Positions 50,528-60,143 are shown, counted from the stretch's first letter. The stretch is DNA of 64,000 nt from JABIBT01 sp964481835 (GCA_964481835.1 CAYZTT010000002.1:1-64000), one strand, 5' to 3'. A program made the numbers and translations. The notes: generated from the letters alone by a model not told the origin.

Positions 50528-51733
50528 CTACTCGTTTCTTAATGCATCTACTGGGTTTGTTTTCGAAGCCCTGATTGCTGGAAAAACCCCCGAGATTGCC
50601 CCGGTTATTCCTGCAAATAATATCAATCCTATGAATAAATATGGGGGAAAAGATGGCTGGAGAAATCCCCAACCCAGGTTACCCAATATTACTCCCCCTG
50701 AATATGAGATCGCCCACCCAAATATGACTCCAATAGTTCCTGCGACTATGCCCAGGAATGCACTTTCAAATAAGAATATTTCAAAGATACTTGAGTTTCT
50801 TGCCCCCATTGCTTTGAGGACTCCAATTTCTTTATACCTTTCAAGGACAGAAGTAATCATTGTATTTGCGGTGTTAATTGTAGAAACTAATACGGAAATT
50901 AATGCAATTAAGATCACAAATCCAATTATGATATTTAGTGCGCTGGCAAATGATTCAATTAGTTCATCGTATGATTGAACAAAGAAATCTTCTTTCCCTT
51001 CTTCAAGATCTCTTGATTTCCTAAGATTTCTCCCTATGTTTTCATTCACCCTCCCAATATCCTGTATATCTACCTGGGCAATTATTTGCCCATATGATTC
51101 TGTATCTGGAAACATTATCTCAAATTGATCATTACTTACGTAAAGCTGTGAATCATCTTGGGGATTCCCGATTTCCTCCATGAAACCCACTACCTTAAGT
51201 TTTACATCATTAACTTCTATATTGTCGTTAAGCTCATATCTTTTTGGGAGAATTTTGTTGGGAATCATATAATTATATCCCAAAACTACGGACCTCATAT
51301 CCCCCGGCTTAAGTAGTCTCCCTTCTTCGGCACCGATGTTAAATGAATCTATAACAAAATCTTTTTTTGGATCATAGCCTATTAAGAACGTATATTTTTG
51401 ATCTCCGTTTTGCTTGACTACCGCAGCATTAAAATATAGGCCCGATGCCCCATAAACTCCTGCGGTGCGTTCTATTTGGCGTACGTCTGTATCGTTAAGT
51501 ATTATTCCCTCAACTGCCCCAAATCCCCCCGCCCCTTGGGGCATCACCAATACCTTGTCGGCAGATGAGCTAGAAGTTAATTCATCTGTATAGTTGTATA
51601 ACCCATAGCCAAAGCTTATGAAAATAAATATTGTTGTGATTCCCACCAATATGGAGAATAAAGTTAATATGCTTCTACCTTTATTTTGTCTCAGGTTCCT
51701 TAAGGAATATCTGACACTCTCAAGACTTATCAT
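50528..51733 (-). CDS. MacB/FtsX-type ABC permease
   Basis: A 401-aa permease: N-terminal membrane helix after SVRYSLRNLRQNKGRS, a large extracytoplasmic region (about 45-250), then three helices near residues 262-390 with the FtsX-like domain and VFPAIRASKTNPVDALRNE ending. It overlaps the other permease gene by 4 bp, giving a heterodimeric pair. These mechanotransmission transporters do not import solute but move or present surface substrates. Confidence 0.87.
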   Translation of the reverse strand: MISLESVRYSLRNLRQNKGRSILTLFSILVGITTIFIFISFGYGLYNYTDELTSSSSADKVLVMPQGAGGFGAVEGIILNDTDVRQIERTAGVYGASGLYFNAAVVKQNGDQKYTFLIGYDPKKDFVIDSFNIGAEEGRLLKPGDMRSVVLGYNYMIPNKILPKRYELNDNIEVNDVKLKVVGFMEEIGNPQDDSQLYVSNDQFEIMFPDTESYGQIIAQVDIQDIGRVNENIGRNLRKSRDLEEGKEDFFVQSYDELIESFASALNIIIGFVILIALISVLVSTINTANTMITSVLERYKEIGVLKAMGARNSSIFEIFLFESAFLGIVAGTIGVIFGWAISYSGGVILGNLGWGFLQPSFPPYLFIGLILFAGITGAISGVFPAIRASKTNPVDALRNE

Positions 51734-52953
51734 CCCCTTAGTGCCTCCACTGGATTTTGTTTAGCAGCTTTCATCGCTGGAACGATTCCTGCAATTCCAC
51801 CGATTAGGAAGCTGCCAAGTAATGAAAAGGCTATTAAGATAACATCTACATTCGGTGCTAGCTCGGTACCCAACCATCCATTTATTCCCATTGTACCAAC
51901 CACCCCGATTATAGTTCCAAATAGGGCCCCAACAATCCCCCCAATCAATCCTAATAAACTGGATTCAATAAAGAATTGCAAGAATATGTGGCTGTTTTTT
52001 GCGCCAATAGACTTCATAATCCCGATTTCTTTCTTTCTTTCTAGGACCGAAGTAGTCATTGTATTAACAATCCCAATTGCGCCTATGAAGATGGAGATCG
52101 ATGCAACAATGGCTATGAATATTTGAACTCCGCTTAGAATACTATTAACTGTTGCTAATGCTGCCTCTGGGGTGCTGACTTCGAAGTCCTCTTCCCCTTC
52201 CTTTACTCCTCTTCGATTTCTTAATAATTTCTCGATATCCGTTTTAGTTTTTTGCATTTCATCCGTGTCTTTTGGTTGAGCGATCACTATACTTGCTTCA
52301 TCTCCAAACCCGAAGATATCATCCATATCCCCTTCATCCATCAATACTATGTTGTCCATTATTAGGCTGCCTTGCTTATCGACTATCCCAATTACTTCAA
52401 AATCTTCATCGTTTATGATTACACTCTTTCCGGGGGAAATTATTTTTCCACCCCAGTCTTCTTCATTTGTGTAAAAATTATATCCTAGAACTACTTTTCC
52501 TGAATCTCCGCTGTCGAGATGTCTCCCAGTTAAGAGATCTAGATCCAGATTTGTATATATCATCTTTCGATCTTCATCGTTATTGGGAATACTCCCCACA
52601 TATCTGAACTGCACGTTATCGTTAAATTCGACTATCCCAGAATTAATATTTCTTCGAACCGCATTCTCAACACTGCTCAACCTCTCTATGGCATCTACAT
52701 CCGATTGGGTTAAGGGGTCTACCACATTGCTCCCAGGGGGACCATAACCACTTAGGCCTCCTGCCTGGATTGTTATAAATTCATTAGAGCTTACGCCAAA
52801 TTGTGTGGCCACTGCCATCTGCAACCCATTGCCTAGGGATATCAAAGAAACTACCGCTGTTACTCCAATAAATATCCCAAGAAGTGTTAACCAAGATCTA
52901 ATGCCCCTATGTTTAAGGTTTTTTAATGCTAGGGAGAAGAAATCAGAAATCAT
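51730..52953 (-). CDS. MacB/FtsX-type ABC permease (second subunit)
   Basis: A 407-aa paralogue of the 50528 permease: MISDFFSLALKNLKHRGIRSWLTLLGIFIGVTAV in part is the first helix region, then a large outside domain and three helices ending GIVPAMKAAKQNPVEALRG. The ATPase gene stops 2 bp upstream, and the other permease overlaps it by 4 bp, so ATPase-permease-permease is one operon. Confidence 0.87.
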   Translation of the reverse strand: MISDFFSLALKNLKHRGIRSWLTLLGIFIGVTAVVSLISLGNGLQMAVATQFGVSSNEFITIQAGGLSGYGPPGSNVVDPLTQSDVDAIERLSSVENAVRRNINSGIVEFNDNVQFRYVGSIPNNDEDRKMIYTNLDLDLLTGRHLDSGDSGKVVLGYNFYTNEEDWGGKIISPGKSVIINDEDFEVIGIVDKQGSLIMDNIVLMDEGDMDDIFGFGDEASIVIAQPKDTDEMQKTKTDIEKLLRNRRGVKEGEEDFEVSTPEAALATVNSILSGVQIFIAIVASISIFIGAIGIVNTMTTSVLERKKEIGIMKSIGAKNSHIFLQFFIESSLLGLIGGIVGALFGTIIGVVGTMGINGWLGTELAPNVDVILIAFSLLGSFLIGGIAGIVPAMKAAKQNPVEALRG

Positions 52954-52954
52954 C

Positions 52955-53707
52955 CTATTTACTCTCCTTTATTTTCCCCTTGCTTGTCTCGCCCCACCCA
53001 TTTTTCTTTTGGGTTATTTTTTCAACTTTTCCATCCCTTAACCAAAAAACTGTATCTGCATGTGCTTGGGCTAACTCAGGCTCGTGAGTCACCATAATAA
53101 TCGTTTTCCCTTTTTTATTTAGGTTTTCTAAGAAATCCATAACTGTCGCTCCAGTTTTTGTATCGAGGTTTCCAGTGGGTTCGTCAGCTAAAATTACTTC
53201 TGGAGAGTTTGCCAGAGATCTTGCGATTGCAACTCGTTGTTGTTGCCCCCCGGACAATTCATTTGGAGCATGATTCATCCTATCCGTAAGCTCAACCATT
53301 TTCATTAGTTTGGTAGCTCTAAAATCTCTTTCATCTGCCCCATATCCTTGAAAAATCATTGGGACCATTACATTCTCTTTTGCTGTGAGGTTATTTATCA
53401 AATTGAAGGATTGGAAAATGAAACCGATCTTCTTCCCTCGTATCTGTGCCAAATCAGATTCGCTTAGTGTAGATATATCTTCTCCATCTAGAAATATTTT
53501 GCCTCTTGTTGGGACATCTAGGCTTCCAATTAGGTTCATCATAGTTGACTTTCCTGAGCCGGATGGACCCATAATCGCAACGAAATCTCCCTCCTTGATC
53601 TCTAAAGAAACCCCATCTACCGCCCTGACAATGTTTTGCCCCATCCGGTAATATTTACAAACTTTGTCTAACTTTATAACTGGCTTTTTATCCTCTCTTT
53701 TTTCCAT
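52955..53707 (-). CDS. MacB/LolD-type ABC ATPase
   Basis: A 250-aa ATPase: Walker A MGPSGSGKST, signature LSGGQQQRVAIARSL, Walker B VILADEPTGNLD and H-loop VTHEPELA. The LolD/MacB/FtsE wording (RMGQNIVRAVDGVSLEI, KKIGFIFQSFNLI) and adjacency to two FtsX-like permeases fix the role. C-terminal KKNGWGETSKGKIKESK is an unusual basic extension. Confidence 0.94.
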   Translation of the reverse strand: MEKREDKKPVIKLDKVCKYYRMGQNIVRAVDGVSLEIKEGDFVAIMGPSGSGKSTMMNLIGSLDVPTRGKIFLDGEDISTLSESDLAQIRGKKIGFIFQSFNLINNLTAKENVMVPMIFQGYGADERDFRATKLMKMVELTDRMNHAPNELSGGQQQRVAIARSLANSPEVILADEPTGNLDTKTGATVMDFLENLNKKGKTIIMVTHEPELAQAHADTVFWLRDGKVEKITQKKNGWGETSKGKIKESK

Positions 53708-53778
53708 ATAGAATTATTAAGTCAGAGTATATATAAATCTAACTCAAATTTATTAAAAATTAAAAAAGAAAAGGAAAT

Positions 53779-55113
53779 TTATTTCCTTCTTCTAAAGATT
53801 AACACTACGAAATATATTGCTACTATTACTAATAGAATATCTCCTAGTATCCAGAAAATTGTGGACCAAGTGTCTTTGTCTAGAGTTGCGCTTGCAAATC
53901 CTGTTGGCAGGTATACTGTGTTTGTTGACTCAGTATCTACGTTATCATCCGCAGTTCCGTCCCCTGTGTCATCATCTGATGTATCATCATCTGAATCAGA
54001 AACAGCGCAAGGATCCACTTGGATATCTACGTATTCTCCACCAATCACATCATTGTCCTCGTTATATGCAAGGATTTTTAATGTGTAGCTTGTTTCAGTC
54101 AATCCGTTTGGCAAAGTAACCAAGAAATCTTCATCTTGTTCTCTGTCATCGTAATCTCCTGAATCTAGATCAAATTCGTCTGACCTGATAGTATAGTCTA
54201 GGCCTTCAAGTTCTAATTTCAGATACATGTCGTCCAAATCGTCCTCTCCAGTATTGATTGCATCAATACTTACTGAGAAAACAGAACCACAAGTAAATGT
54301 TTGTGTAGGCATGTCTAAGTTATCAAATTTGACTTCTTCATCTTCGTCTTTTGTGACTTCCACAATATTTTTGTAAACTGTAAAAGCTTCGAAATCTTCT
54401 CCGTCTTCAGTTTCCCCTTCCACTCTAATCTTTACGTCGAATTCATCTTCATCGACATTGATAGGTGTTTCAAAGGTAAACTTATAGTCATACTCATCGC
54501 TTTTATCGATATCTTCTTTTGAAGATTCGTCATCTAAATCATCGTTGTCATCTATATTCACTATCCAGATTTCTACAATAACGTCTTCTAGATCCCCTGA
54601 GAACTCGTTCTCAATTTCAACATCGGAGTCAAACTCTTCTCCAGGTTGTAGATCGTCTAAGTCGTCATCATCCAGAGTAATCTTTACAAATTCGGATGTG
54701 GTTTCGATAGTTATTTCAAATGTCTTTGTAACACTCTCATTTCCATCTGTTGCTAGAACCTCAAATGTACCTCTAAGATCTCCAAGGTATTGGTCTGCGT
54801 CAGGTGTAAATGAAATTGTTATTGTATCATTAGTTCCTTGTAAAAGTCCTGCGAGAGTAGTCATTTCAACTAGTATCTCATTTCCGGCATAATCTGTGAA
54901 CTGTGCTTGATCAAAAGTTACAGATATATCTGTGAAGTCTACGCCTCCAGTGTTATCAAGAGTGACATCCACAGCTCCTGTCTCGCTCTGGTCCAATACT
55001 AACTCTGTATTAGATAGTGTTATTTCGAGATCGGGGTTTGCCGCTAGTGTTTCAGAACTTGCAAAAACTGCTAAAACTAACAAAATTCCTAGGAATGGTA
55101 TTGTTTTGTTCAT
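53779..55113 (-). CDS. Secreted Asp/Glu-rich surface protein with membrane tail
   Basis: A 444-aa surface protein: signal peptide (1-24), beta-sandwich repeats (LSNTELVLDQSETGAVDVTLDNTGG in part), long Asp/Glu-rich stretches (DDDDLDDL), a further domain starting TQTFTCGSVFSVSIDAINTGEDD, an Asp/Thr-rich linker, LPTGFA, a membrane helix (about 417-438) and RRRK. The layout fits a COG1361-type S-layer or MacB partner. It is the first gene of the operon and the likely transported or anchored partner. A GGGGGTT ribosome site precedes the ATG. Confidence 0.8.
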   Translation of the reverse strand: MNKTIPFLGILLVLAVFASSETLAANPDLEITLSNTELVLDQSETGAVDVTLDNTGGVDFTDISVTFDQAQFTDYAGNEILVEMTTLAGLLQGTNDTITISFTPDADQYLGDLRGTFEVLATDGNESVTKTFEITIETTSEFVKITLDDDDLDDLQPGEEFDSDVEIENEFSGDLEDVIVEIWIVNIDDNDDLDDESSKEDIDKSDEYDYKFTFETPINVDEDEFDVKIRVEGETEDGEDFEAFTVYKNIVEVTKDEDEEVKFDNLDMPTQTFTCGSVFSVSIDAINTGEDDLDDMYLKLELEGLDYTIRSDEFDLDSGDYDDREQDEDFLVTLPNGLTETSYTLKILAYNEDNDVIGGEYVDIQVDPCAVSDSDDDTSDDDTGDGTADDNVDTESTNTVYLPTGFASATLDKDTWSTIFWILGDILLVIVAIYFVVLIFRRRK

Positions 55114-55227
55114 TTTTAACCCCCATTATAATAATGTTGTTATTGTGGAGTTGTGAAAGCTTTATAAGGGTTTCCATGTCTATAAAATAGTTAAATTTAT
55201 AAGAAATTGAGGCGATATTTAGGTAAA

Positions 55228-55560
55228 ATGAGCATTGAAGATATCACTGGAAATCCGGAAGATGTTGCGGGAGAAAACTTGGAACAGACCGCAAGTACTG
55301 CTAAGGGCCCGGAAGATAATGGGGAAGATAGCCCATATATGCCCAAAAAGGGGTATAAGAAGGATGAATACCCTGAAAATGGCGATAAAGAGGAGTATTT
55401 GATGCCAAAATCACCAGATTTGGGGGCTCCAGTAACTGGCCCAAGTGAAAATCTTAAATATGATCCTTTCGTTAAATTAGAAGAAGAGGAAGAAAAACCG
55501 GCCGAGGATGAAAAAGAAGGTGAAGAAGAGGAAGAATCTGAAGAAGAGGAAGACGAATAA
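55228..55560 (+). CDS. Small acidic low-complexity protein
   Basis: Start chosen at ATG 55228, about 30 nt after an AAATTTATAAG box; a frame seven codons longer is rejected. The 110-aa product is Glu/Asp-rich, with a poly-Glu tail (EEEEEKPAEDEKEGEEEEE) and Pro/Gly-rich spacers. It is probably disordered. The poly-Glu codons overlap the start of the archaeosortase gene in another frame. Function unknown. Confidence 0.55.
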   Translation: MSIEDITGNPEDVAGENLEQTASTAKGPEDNGEDSPYMPKKGYKKDEYPENGDKEEYLMPKSPDLGAPVTGPSENLKYDPFVKLEEEEEKPAEDEKEGEEEEESEEEEDE

Positions 55561-56107
55561 CTATTATAGTGATTTGTTTATCCGGCTTCTTGGAATTTTG
55601 CTAGTTACTCTTAATTTTAACCTGTTTTATGTTATTTTGACTCCCATTACACTTTATCTCTCATATTTCCTTGCAAATCTGTTTTATAATGCCGTGATTG
55701 TAGGCAGTGCCATTGGAGTTGATGGGTTTGGGTTCAATATTATTAATGCCTGTGTTGCGGGAGCCGCATATTATCTACTTTTCTTATTGGTAATGGGATT
55801 AAAGGATTGTTCGTGGACTAAGCGAGTAAAGATGTTTTTTAGTGGAGCATTTATCCTTCTGGCGGTTAATGTGATAAGAATATTTATTCTAATGGTCTTA
55901 AATCTTGAATTGGGCCATAGTTACTTTGAGGCAGTTCATTTAATATTCTGGAATTTTATGTCTGGAATTTTCATTTTTCTGATATGGATTTTCTTGGTCA
56001 AGAAATTCAAAGCAGGGGGAATTCCATTTCTATCGGATATTCGATTCTTATTTGATAATAGTTTATTAAAAAGAAACAAATCCAAAGTAAAGAAGAGAAA
56101 CAAGTAG
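55508..56107 (+). CDS. Archaeosortase/exosortase-family membrane protease
   Basis: A 199-aa membrane protein with about five helices and the archaeosortase catalytic triad: C82 (NACVAGAAYY), R124 (NVIRIFI) and H144 (EAVHLIFWN), in C-R-H order with normal spacing. It cleaves and probably attaches lipid to surface proteins with a C-terminal motif-membrane helix-basic tail, which several proteins here have. The annotated ATG at 55508 lies inside the poly-Glu part of the upstream gene, giving a Lys-rich N-terminus; TTG 55574 (codon 23) may be the true start. Overlaps the convergent gene at its end. Confidence 0.83.
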   Translation: MKKKVKKRKNLKKRKTNNYYSDLFIRLLGILLVTLNFNLFYVILTPITLYLSYFLANLFYNAVIVGSAIGVDGFGFNIINACVAGAAYYLLFLLVMGLKDCSWTKRVKMFFSGAFILLAVNVIRIFILMVLNLELGHSYFEAVHLIFWNFMSGIFIFLIWIFLVKKFKAGGIPFLSDIRFLFDNSLLKRNKSKVKKRNK

Positions 56108-56515
56108 TGCGGCTACAAATATCCCCAGTATTATTGTAGATATTGCTTTCATTCTATTTATATTGAATAGCCATGCTGCCAAGGTTCCGGTATATGCGCC
56201 AGTTAGGGGAAATGGAATGGCAACAAATAAGAATAGTGTTGGAAGCTCCCATTTTGTACCGATCTTGTGTTCTATTTTATTTCTTGTTCTTGAAACCCAT
56301 TTGTCAAAAAAGAATTTGTATGGTTTAAATTTATAGAAAACCGAATGGAATGTATCTAAGAAAATGAAAAATATTGGAACTATTAGTATGTTTGCCAATA
56401 TTGAGAATATGAATGCGTTTGTGAAATCTACTCCGGAAGCCAAAGCGTAGGGAATTCCTCCTCGAACTTCAGAAATTGGAAGCATACTAAGTATTACGGT
56501 TTTTATTAGAGTCAT
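56066..56515 (-). CDS. Small multidrug-export family protein (COG2426-like)
   Basis: A 149-aa membrane protein with four to five helices, beginning MTLIKTVILSMLPISEVRGGIPYA, the SEVRGGIP signature of the small multidrug-export family; a second conserved part is AIPFPLTGAYTGTLAAWLF. The transport role is a family label, not shown. Its 3' end overlaps the archaeosortase gene by 42 bp, its 5' end overlaps the coiled-coil gene by 29 bp. Confidence 0.82.
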   Translation of the reverse strand: MTLIKTVILSMLPISEVRGGIPYALASGVDFTNAFIFSILANILIVPIFFIFLDTFHSVFYKFKPYKFFFDKWVSRTRNKIEHKIGTKWELPTLFLFVAIPFPLTGAYTGTLAAWLFNINRMKAISTIILGIFVAALLVSLLYFGFVSF

Positions 56516-57350
56516 TTTGGGGTTTTTGGAAGACTATCAGATCTTCTGTGGTTAGTTTCTTTTTTGTTTTAAGTTTTTCTTCCACTTCTTTTTCTTTTTG
56601 TTTCAACATAGTCTCAGCTTCTTTTTTACTTTTGAGAACTATCTCTTCACCCATCTCTTTTGCTAACTTCAACTTATCTTTAAGTTGTTCGTTGACCTTA
56701 GCAAATTTTTCTTTTGACTCTATAAACTTTTTGAAAGCATCTTCCTGATCCTTTCTTAAAACTGTTATTTTCTTTGTTAGGTTTAAGAATTCTGAATAGG
56801 ATTTTGACTTGTCTGTTTGTTGCCTAATTTTTCGATGAAACTCTTCTGCTTTTTTCTTTTTTTCAGTTATTTCATCAGAAAGCTCTTTCAATTCCTTAAA
56901 TAGGGATTGAACGTCTCCAGCATCATTTAATTGTTTCTTGAATTGATTAATCTGCTTCATTACTCCTCTTTCTTTATCAAATGTTAATCCCTCTGTTTCA
57001 ATTTTGAATTCTAATTCTTCTATTTTTTTTATTAGCCCTGAAGGATTAAAATTAATTTTTTTGTCTTTCAATACCTTAAGTTTTTGTTTATTTAGTTCTT
57101 GGAATTTCTTTATTAATCCTTGAACCTCTTTATTGTATTTGTCTCGATCTTCCTTTAATTTTTGTAAATCTTTATTTGTTTGATCATTACTGGTTTTTAT
57201 AGACCTTATTTTGCCAATTAGATTAGAAATATCTTTTTTCAAATTCTCTTTTTTAGAGAACCATCTCTCTTTTTGTATGTTCAACTCGTTTAGACTCTTC
57301 TTAAGTTGAACAATTTCTTCCTTTAGTTTCTTTGATTGAATTTTATCCAT
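56487..57350 (-). CDS. COG1340-like coiled-coil protein
   Basis: A 287-aa protein that is almost wholly charged heptad coiled coil (residues 1-255), ending KKKLTTEDLIVFQK, typical of COG1340 archaeal coiled-coil proteins. Annotations as phosphoserine phosphatase in this family are not supported here (no phosphatase motif). Function unclear; possibly ribosome- or cytoskeleton-linked. Upstream of the P1-P0-L1 genes on the same strand is nothing between, so they may be co-transcribed. Confidence 0.78.
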   Translation of the reverse strand: MDKIQSKKLKEEIVQLKKSLNELNIQKERWFSKKENLKKDISNLIGKIRSIKTSNDQTNKDLQKLKEDRDKYNKEVQGLIKKFQELNKQKLKVLKDKKINFNPSGLIKKIEELEFKIETEGLTFDKERGVMKQINQFKKQLNDAGDVQSLFKELKELSDEITEKKKKAEEFHRKIRQQTDKSKSYSEFLNLTKKITVLRKDQEDAFKKFIESKEKFAKVNEQLKDKLKLAKEMGEEIVLKSKKEAETMLKQKEKEVEEKLKTKKKLTTEDLIVFQKPQNDSNKNRNT

Positions 57351-57393
57351 ATAGCATCACTGAATATAATAAAAAAGGGAGAAAGAAAAGAAT

Positions 57394-57690
57394 TTAACCG
57401 AAAAGTGCGCCTAGACCGGCAGCTGCCTGTCCGTCATCTTTCTTTTCTTCTTTCTTATCTTCCTTCTTTTCTTCAGGTTTTGATTCACCTTCAGCTGTTG
57501 AAGGAGCAGCTACAGTTGCAGCTTCTTTAATGGCTTGATCTATATCTACGCCATCTAGAGCAGCCACCAATGCTTTGATTTTTGTATCATCGGCTTTTGC
57601 CCCTGCCGCATCAATAACTTTCTTTAAGTTTGCTTCATTGACTTCATTTCCTGATTTGTGAAGGAGTAATGCTGCATATATTAGTTCCAT
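57394..57690 (-). CDS. rpl12: Ribosomal stalk protein P1 (archaeal L12)
   Basis: A 98-aa protein: MELIYAALLLHKSGNEVNEANL dimerisation helices, an Ala/Gly hinge, a charged linker (EEKKEDKKEEKK) and the factor-binding tail GLGALFG. Archaeal P1 is 100-110 aa. A GGAGGTAA ribosome site precedes the ATG. Third in the L1-P0-P1 order, as usual. Confidence 0.95.
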   Translation of the reverse strand: MELIYAALLLHKSGNEVNEANLKKVIDAAGAKADDTKIKALVAALDGVDIDQAIKEAATVAAPSTAEGESKPEEKKEDKKEEKKDDGQAAAGLGALFG

Positions 57691-57706
57691 GGTGTTACCT
57701 CCGTCA

Positions 57707-58591
57707 TTATGATTCTTTTACCTCTTGATTGTCAGTTTGTTCTTCCTTAGTCTCATCTGTTGGTGTTGTCTCTGCGGTTTCTTCAGTTTTTTCTTCTTGT
57801 TTTCCTTCTACCTTTGGCTCTTCTGGAGTCAGAGATGATAAGGCAAGAGCTTCACGTTCTGCCTTTTGAAGTAATATTTCTGTAGTTTCTTGAGTCGCAT
57901 ATGTTATGAAAACTGCAAGGTTTAGTGCTTCGCTTGCAGCAGTTTGAACATTTTGTATGTATTCTTTTTCGCTTACAGATAATACATCTGATTTGAAGAC
58001 TTGTCCGTCTTGATAGATTGCCTTTAGATTTAATCCAATCTCCATTGGTTGGATTCCAAATTTGTCTAAAACACCTGTTTGTTTGGCGTTTAGTTCCTCT
58101 CCGGCCTTTGCCAATAATTTTTCTTGTTTGACTGCAACTTTTCCATCTTCTACTGAAGCAATAATACCTGCCTGTCCCAACTCTCCAATTATTGGTCCTG
58201 GTGGGAAAGGGGTAGGTCCTTCTGGAATTATGATATCTTTAGGCGTGATTTGGCCTGGCTTTGCGGCCATGTTAGATTTATTTTTATCTAATACTCTCGC
58301 GATCTTGAATGCATCTTCGCTTGTTACCAGTAACGCAGGCATACAGTCTTTTAGTTGCTCTTCAAGTTGCTCTATTCCTTTCTTTTCGCCTTTTATGTTT
58401 TCTAAGGCCAGCTTTAAAATTGATTTCTTGGTTACTGTGACTTGGAATCTATCTTTTAATTTTGATTTTAATTTTTGAAATTGTGCAGAAGGTAAGCTAG
58501 TTAAATCTAATATACCAACATTCTTTGCTTCTTTCAGCATGCTGGTTATTCTTACAAGTTCCTTTTTCTTTGCTTCTGAAACGTGTGCCAT
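57707..58591 (-). CDS. rplP0: Ribosomal protein P0/L10
   Basis: A 294-aa P0 protein, core from 1 to about 220 (RITSMLKEAKNVGILDLTSLPSAQ in part; PAKPGQITPKDIIIPEGPTPFPPGP segment visible as AAKPGQI and PFPPGPI) and a C-terminal stalk-binding helix and Glu/Thr-rich tail. It shares its start with the stop of L1 (1-bp overlap). Confidence 0.95.
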   Translation of the reverse strand: MAHVSEAKKKELVRITSMLKEAKNVGILDLTSLPSAQFQKLKSKLKDRFQVTVTKKSILKLALENIKGEKKGIEQLEEQLKDCMPALLVTSEDAFKIARVLDKNKSNMAAKPGQITPKDIIIPEGPTPFPPGPIIGELGQAGIIASVEDGKVAVKQEKLLAKAGEELNAKQTGVLDKFGIQPMEIGLNLKAIYQDGQVFKSDVLSVSEKEYIQNVQTAASEALNLAVFITYATQETTEILLQKAEREALALSSLTPEEPKVEGKQEEKTEETAETTPTDETKEEQTDNQEVKES

Positions 58592-59304
58592 TATTTTTTA
58601 GCCTCTTCTACTTTCTTTTCTTCTTTTTGATGATGCAATACGGGGCCCTTCTCTGTTACTTCCACAGAGGGGCTCATTGTAAGTTTTATGAATATAGATT
58701 TCATATTATCTCTTTCTTTTGGCAATGCATGTAAGACTGTGTTATAGGAATGGAAAATGTTCTCTACAATATCCTCATCCGACATATCTTCTGTTCCGAC
58801 TGAGGCTTTAACGACTAATTGGCTCTTTGAAACAAATCTTATTGTGGAGTTCAGTTTTTGTTGTATTGGCTCCAAATTTGGTATTACCGGCGGAACGATA
58901 CATCCTGCTTTTGGATTTGGCATTTTTCCTTTAGGTCCAAGAACCCTACCAAATGCTGTAGCGATGTCTCCCATTAAATTTGCTTGTGCAAGGAAGAAAT
59001 CATGCTTTGATGCTAGTTGCTTTGTTAGCTTTTTATCTTTCGCATACTTGGCAAACTCTTCCTTTAGAATAACTGTATCGAATATTTTGGCCTTTGTTTC
59101 TAATTCTTTATCAATTAGTGCGCAAATTTTGGCTTTTTTTAATCTGGCCTTTGGAAGTTGCAAGAAAACGTCTAGTTGATCGTCAGATGATTTTGGATTT
59201 AATTGTTTTAGATTAATTATTAAGTCAATGGACTGATTAAAATTCCTTTTTTTAGAGATTTCACGTAATTTTTTTAACGAATCTAGTATGTGTTTTTTGT
59301 TCAT
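58591..59304 (-). CDS. rpl1: Ribosomal protein L1
   Basis: A 237-aa L1: N-terminal SLKKLREISKKRNFNQSIDLI, the conserved RVLGPKGKMPNPKAG (about 120-134) and NTVLHALPKERDNMKSIFIKL. A GGAGGGAC ribosome site precedes the ATG. The usual archaeal neighbour L11 does not precede it here. Confidence 0.95.
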   Translation of the reverse strand: MNKKHILDSLKKLREISKKRNFNQSIDLIINLKQLNPKSSDDQLDVFLQLPKARLKKAKICALIDKELETKAKIFDTVILKEEFAKYAKDKKLTKQLASKHDFFLAQANLMGDIATAFGRVLGPKGKMPNPKAGCIVPPVIPNLEPIQQKLNSTIRFVSKSQLVVKASVGTEDMSDEDIVENIFHSYNTVLHALPKERDNMKSIFIKLTMSPSVEVTEKGPVLHHQKEEKKVEEAKK

Positions 59305-59359
59305 TTGTCCCTCCTACATTAAGTAGTGCTAATGGGTAATTAGATGGTTCTTGGTTGGT

Positions 59360-60064
59360 TTATAAAGCTTTTGATTTAAATCCTTCTTCTTCCATTATTT
59401 TTAAAATATTTGGAAATGTTTTTAGTAAGTACTTACTATTCAGTCTTGTGAGGTCTCCCCACTTAGTATCCCCATCGTGCATGACGAATATTTTCCCGGG
59501 AGCAAGATGTTTTTCAAATCTATTTTTCACGGCGGCCTGACTTGATATATAACTATCTAACCAGCAAAACTCACTCCAACCAACCAATATTATGTTTCTT
59601 GCCTTTAGTACATCGTATAACTGTTGGCTCCTCCAACCACTGGGAGGTCGAAAATATTTTGTTTTGAAGGATTTATTTAGAATTTTGGACATATCCAGTT
59701 CAAATGAAGCGATATATTCCGCCAGATATTCCTCTGAATTTGAAGCAAGAAATCTTGATTTCCCATGCAGTCCAATTGTGTGGCCTTCATTGTAAATTCT
59801 GTTAACTAGCTCTTCGTTTGTAGGGATATATTCGGGGATAATAAAGAATGTGGCCTTGTTCCCAGATTTCTTTAATTCGTCTAAAAGGAAAGGGGTTACT
59901 TCGGAATTTGGGCCATCATCAAAGGTTAGATAAATATTGTTGGGATCGTTCATCTCCCAGATAGTGTTTTCTTCTGTGGAATCCTTAAATGTCTTGAAAG
60001 GGAGAGTATAAACTAAGAAGATTATTATTAGCACTATTATTAATACTATAAATGGGGCTTCCAA
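59360..60064 (-). CDS. Membrane-anchored polysaccharide deacetylase (NodB domain)
   Basis: A 234-aa protein: one membrane helix at 4-22, then a NodB domain with LTFDDGP (motif 1), GHTIGLHG (H-x4-H, motif 2), FRPPSGW (motif 3), and MHDGDT near the C-terminus. It would remove acetyl groups from a surface polysaccharide or sugar polymer, using a divalent metal. Not linked by operon to its neighbours. Confidence 0.88.
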   Translation of the reverse strand: MEAPFIVLIIVLIIIFLVYTLPFKTFKDSTEENTIWEMNDPNNIYLTFDDGPNSEVTPFLLDELKKSGNKATFFIIPEYIPTNEELVNRIYNEGHTIGLHGKSRFLASNSEEYLAEYIASFELDMSKILNKSFKTKYFRPPSGWRSQQLYDVLKARNIILVGWSEFCWLDSYISSQAAVKNRFEKHLAPGKIFVMHDGDTKWGDLTRLNSKYLLKTFPNILKIMEEEGFKSKAL

Positions 60065-60143
60065 TTTGATTTCTATTTGGATTCTAGATTTATATATTTT
60101 TCTGGGGGGATAAAATTATAAATTTCCCCCCATTCTCTTTTTT

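Noticed and set aside
53817..54119. Open frame antisense to the Asp/Glu-rich surface protein gene
   Set aside because: Repeat GAT/GAA codons read on the other strand give a long frame with no promoter or family.
54540..54670. Repeat array in the Asp-rich gene as a CRISPR or minisatellite
   Set aside because: The repeated GAT/GAC/GAA codons encode low-complexity Asp/Glu stretches; no constant repeat-spacer length is seen.
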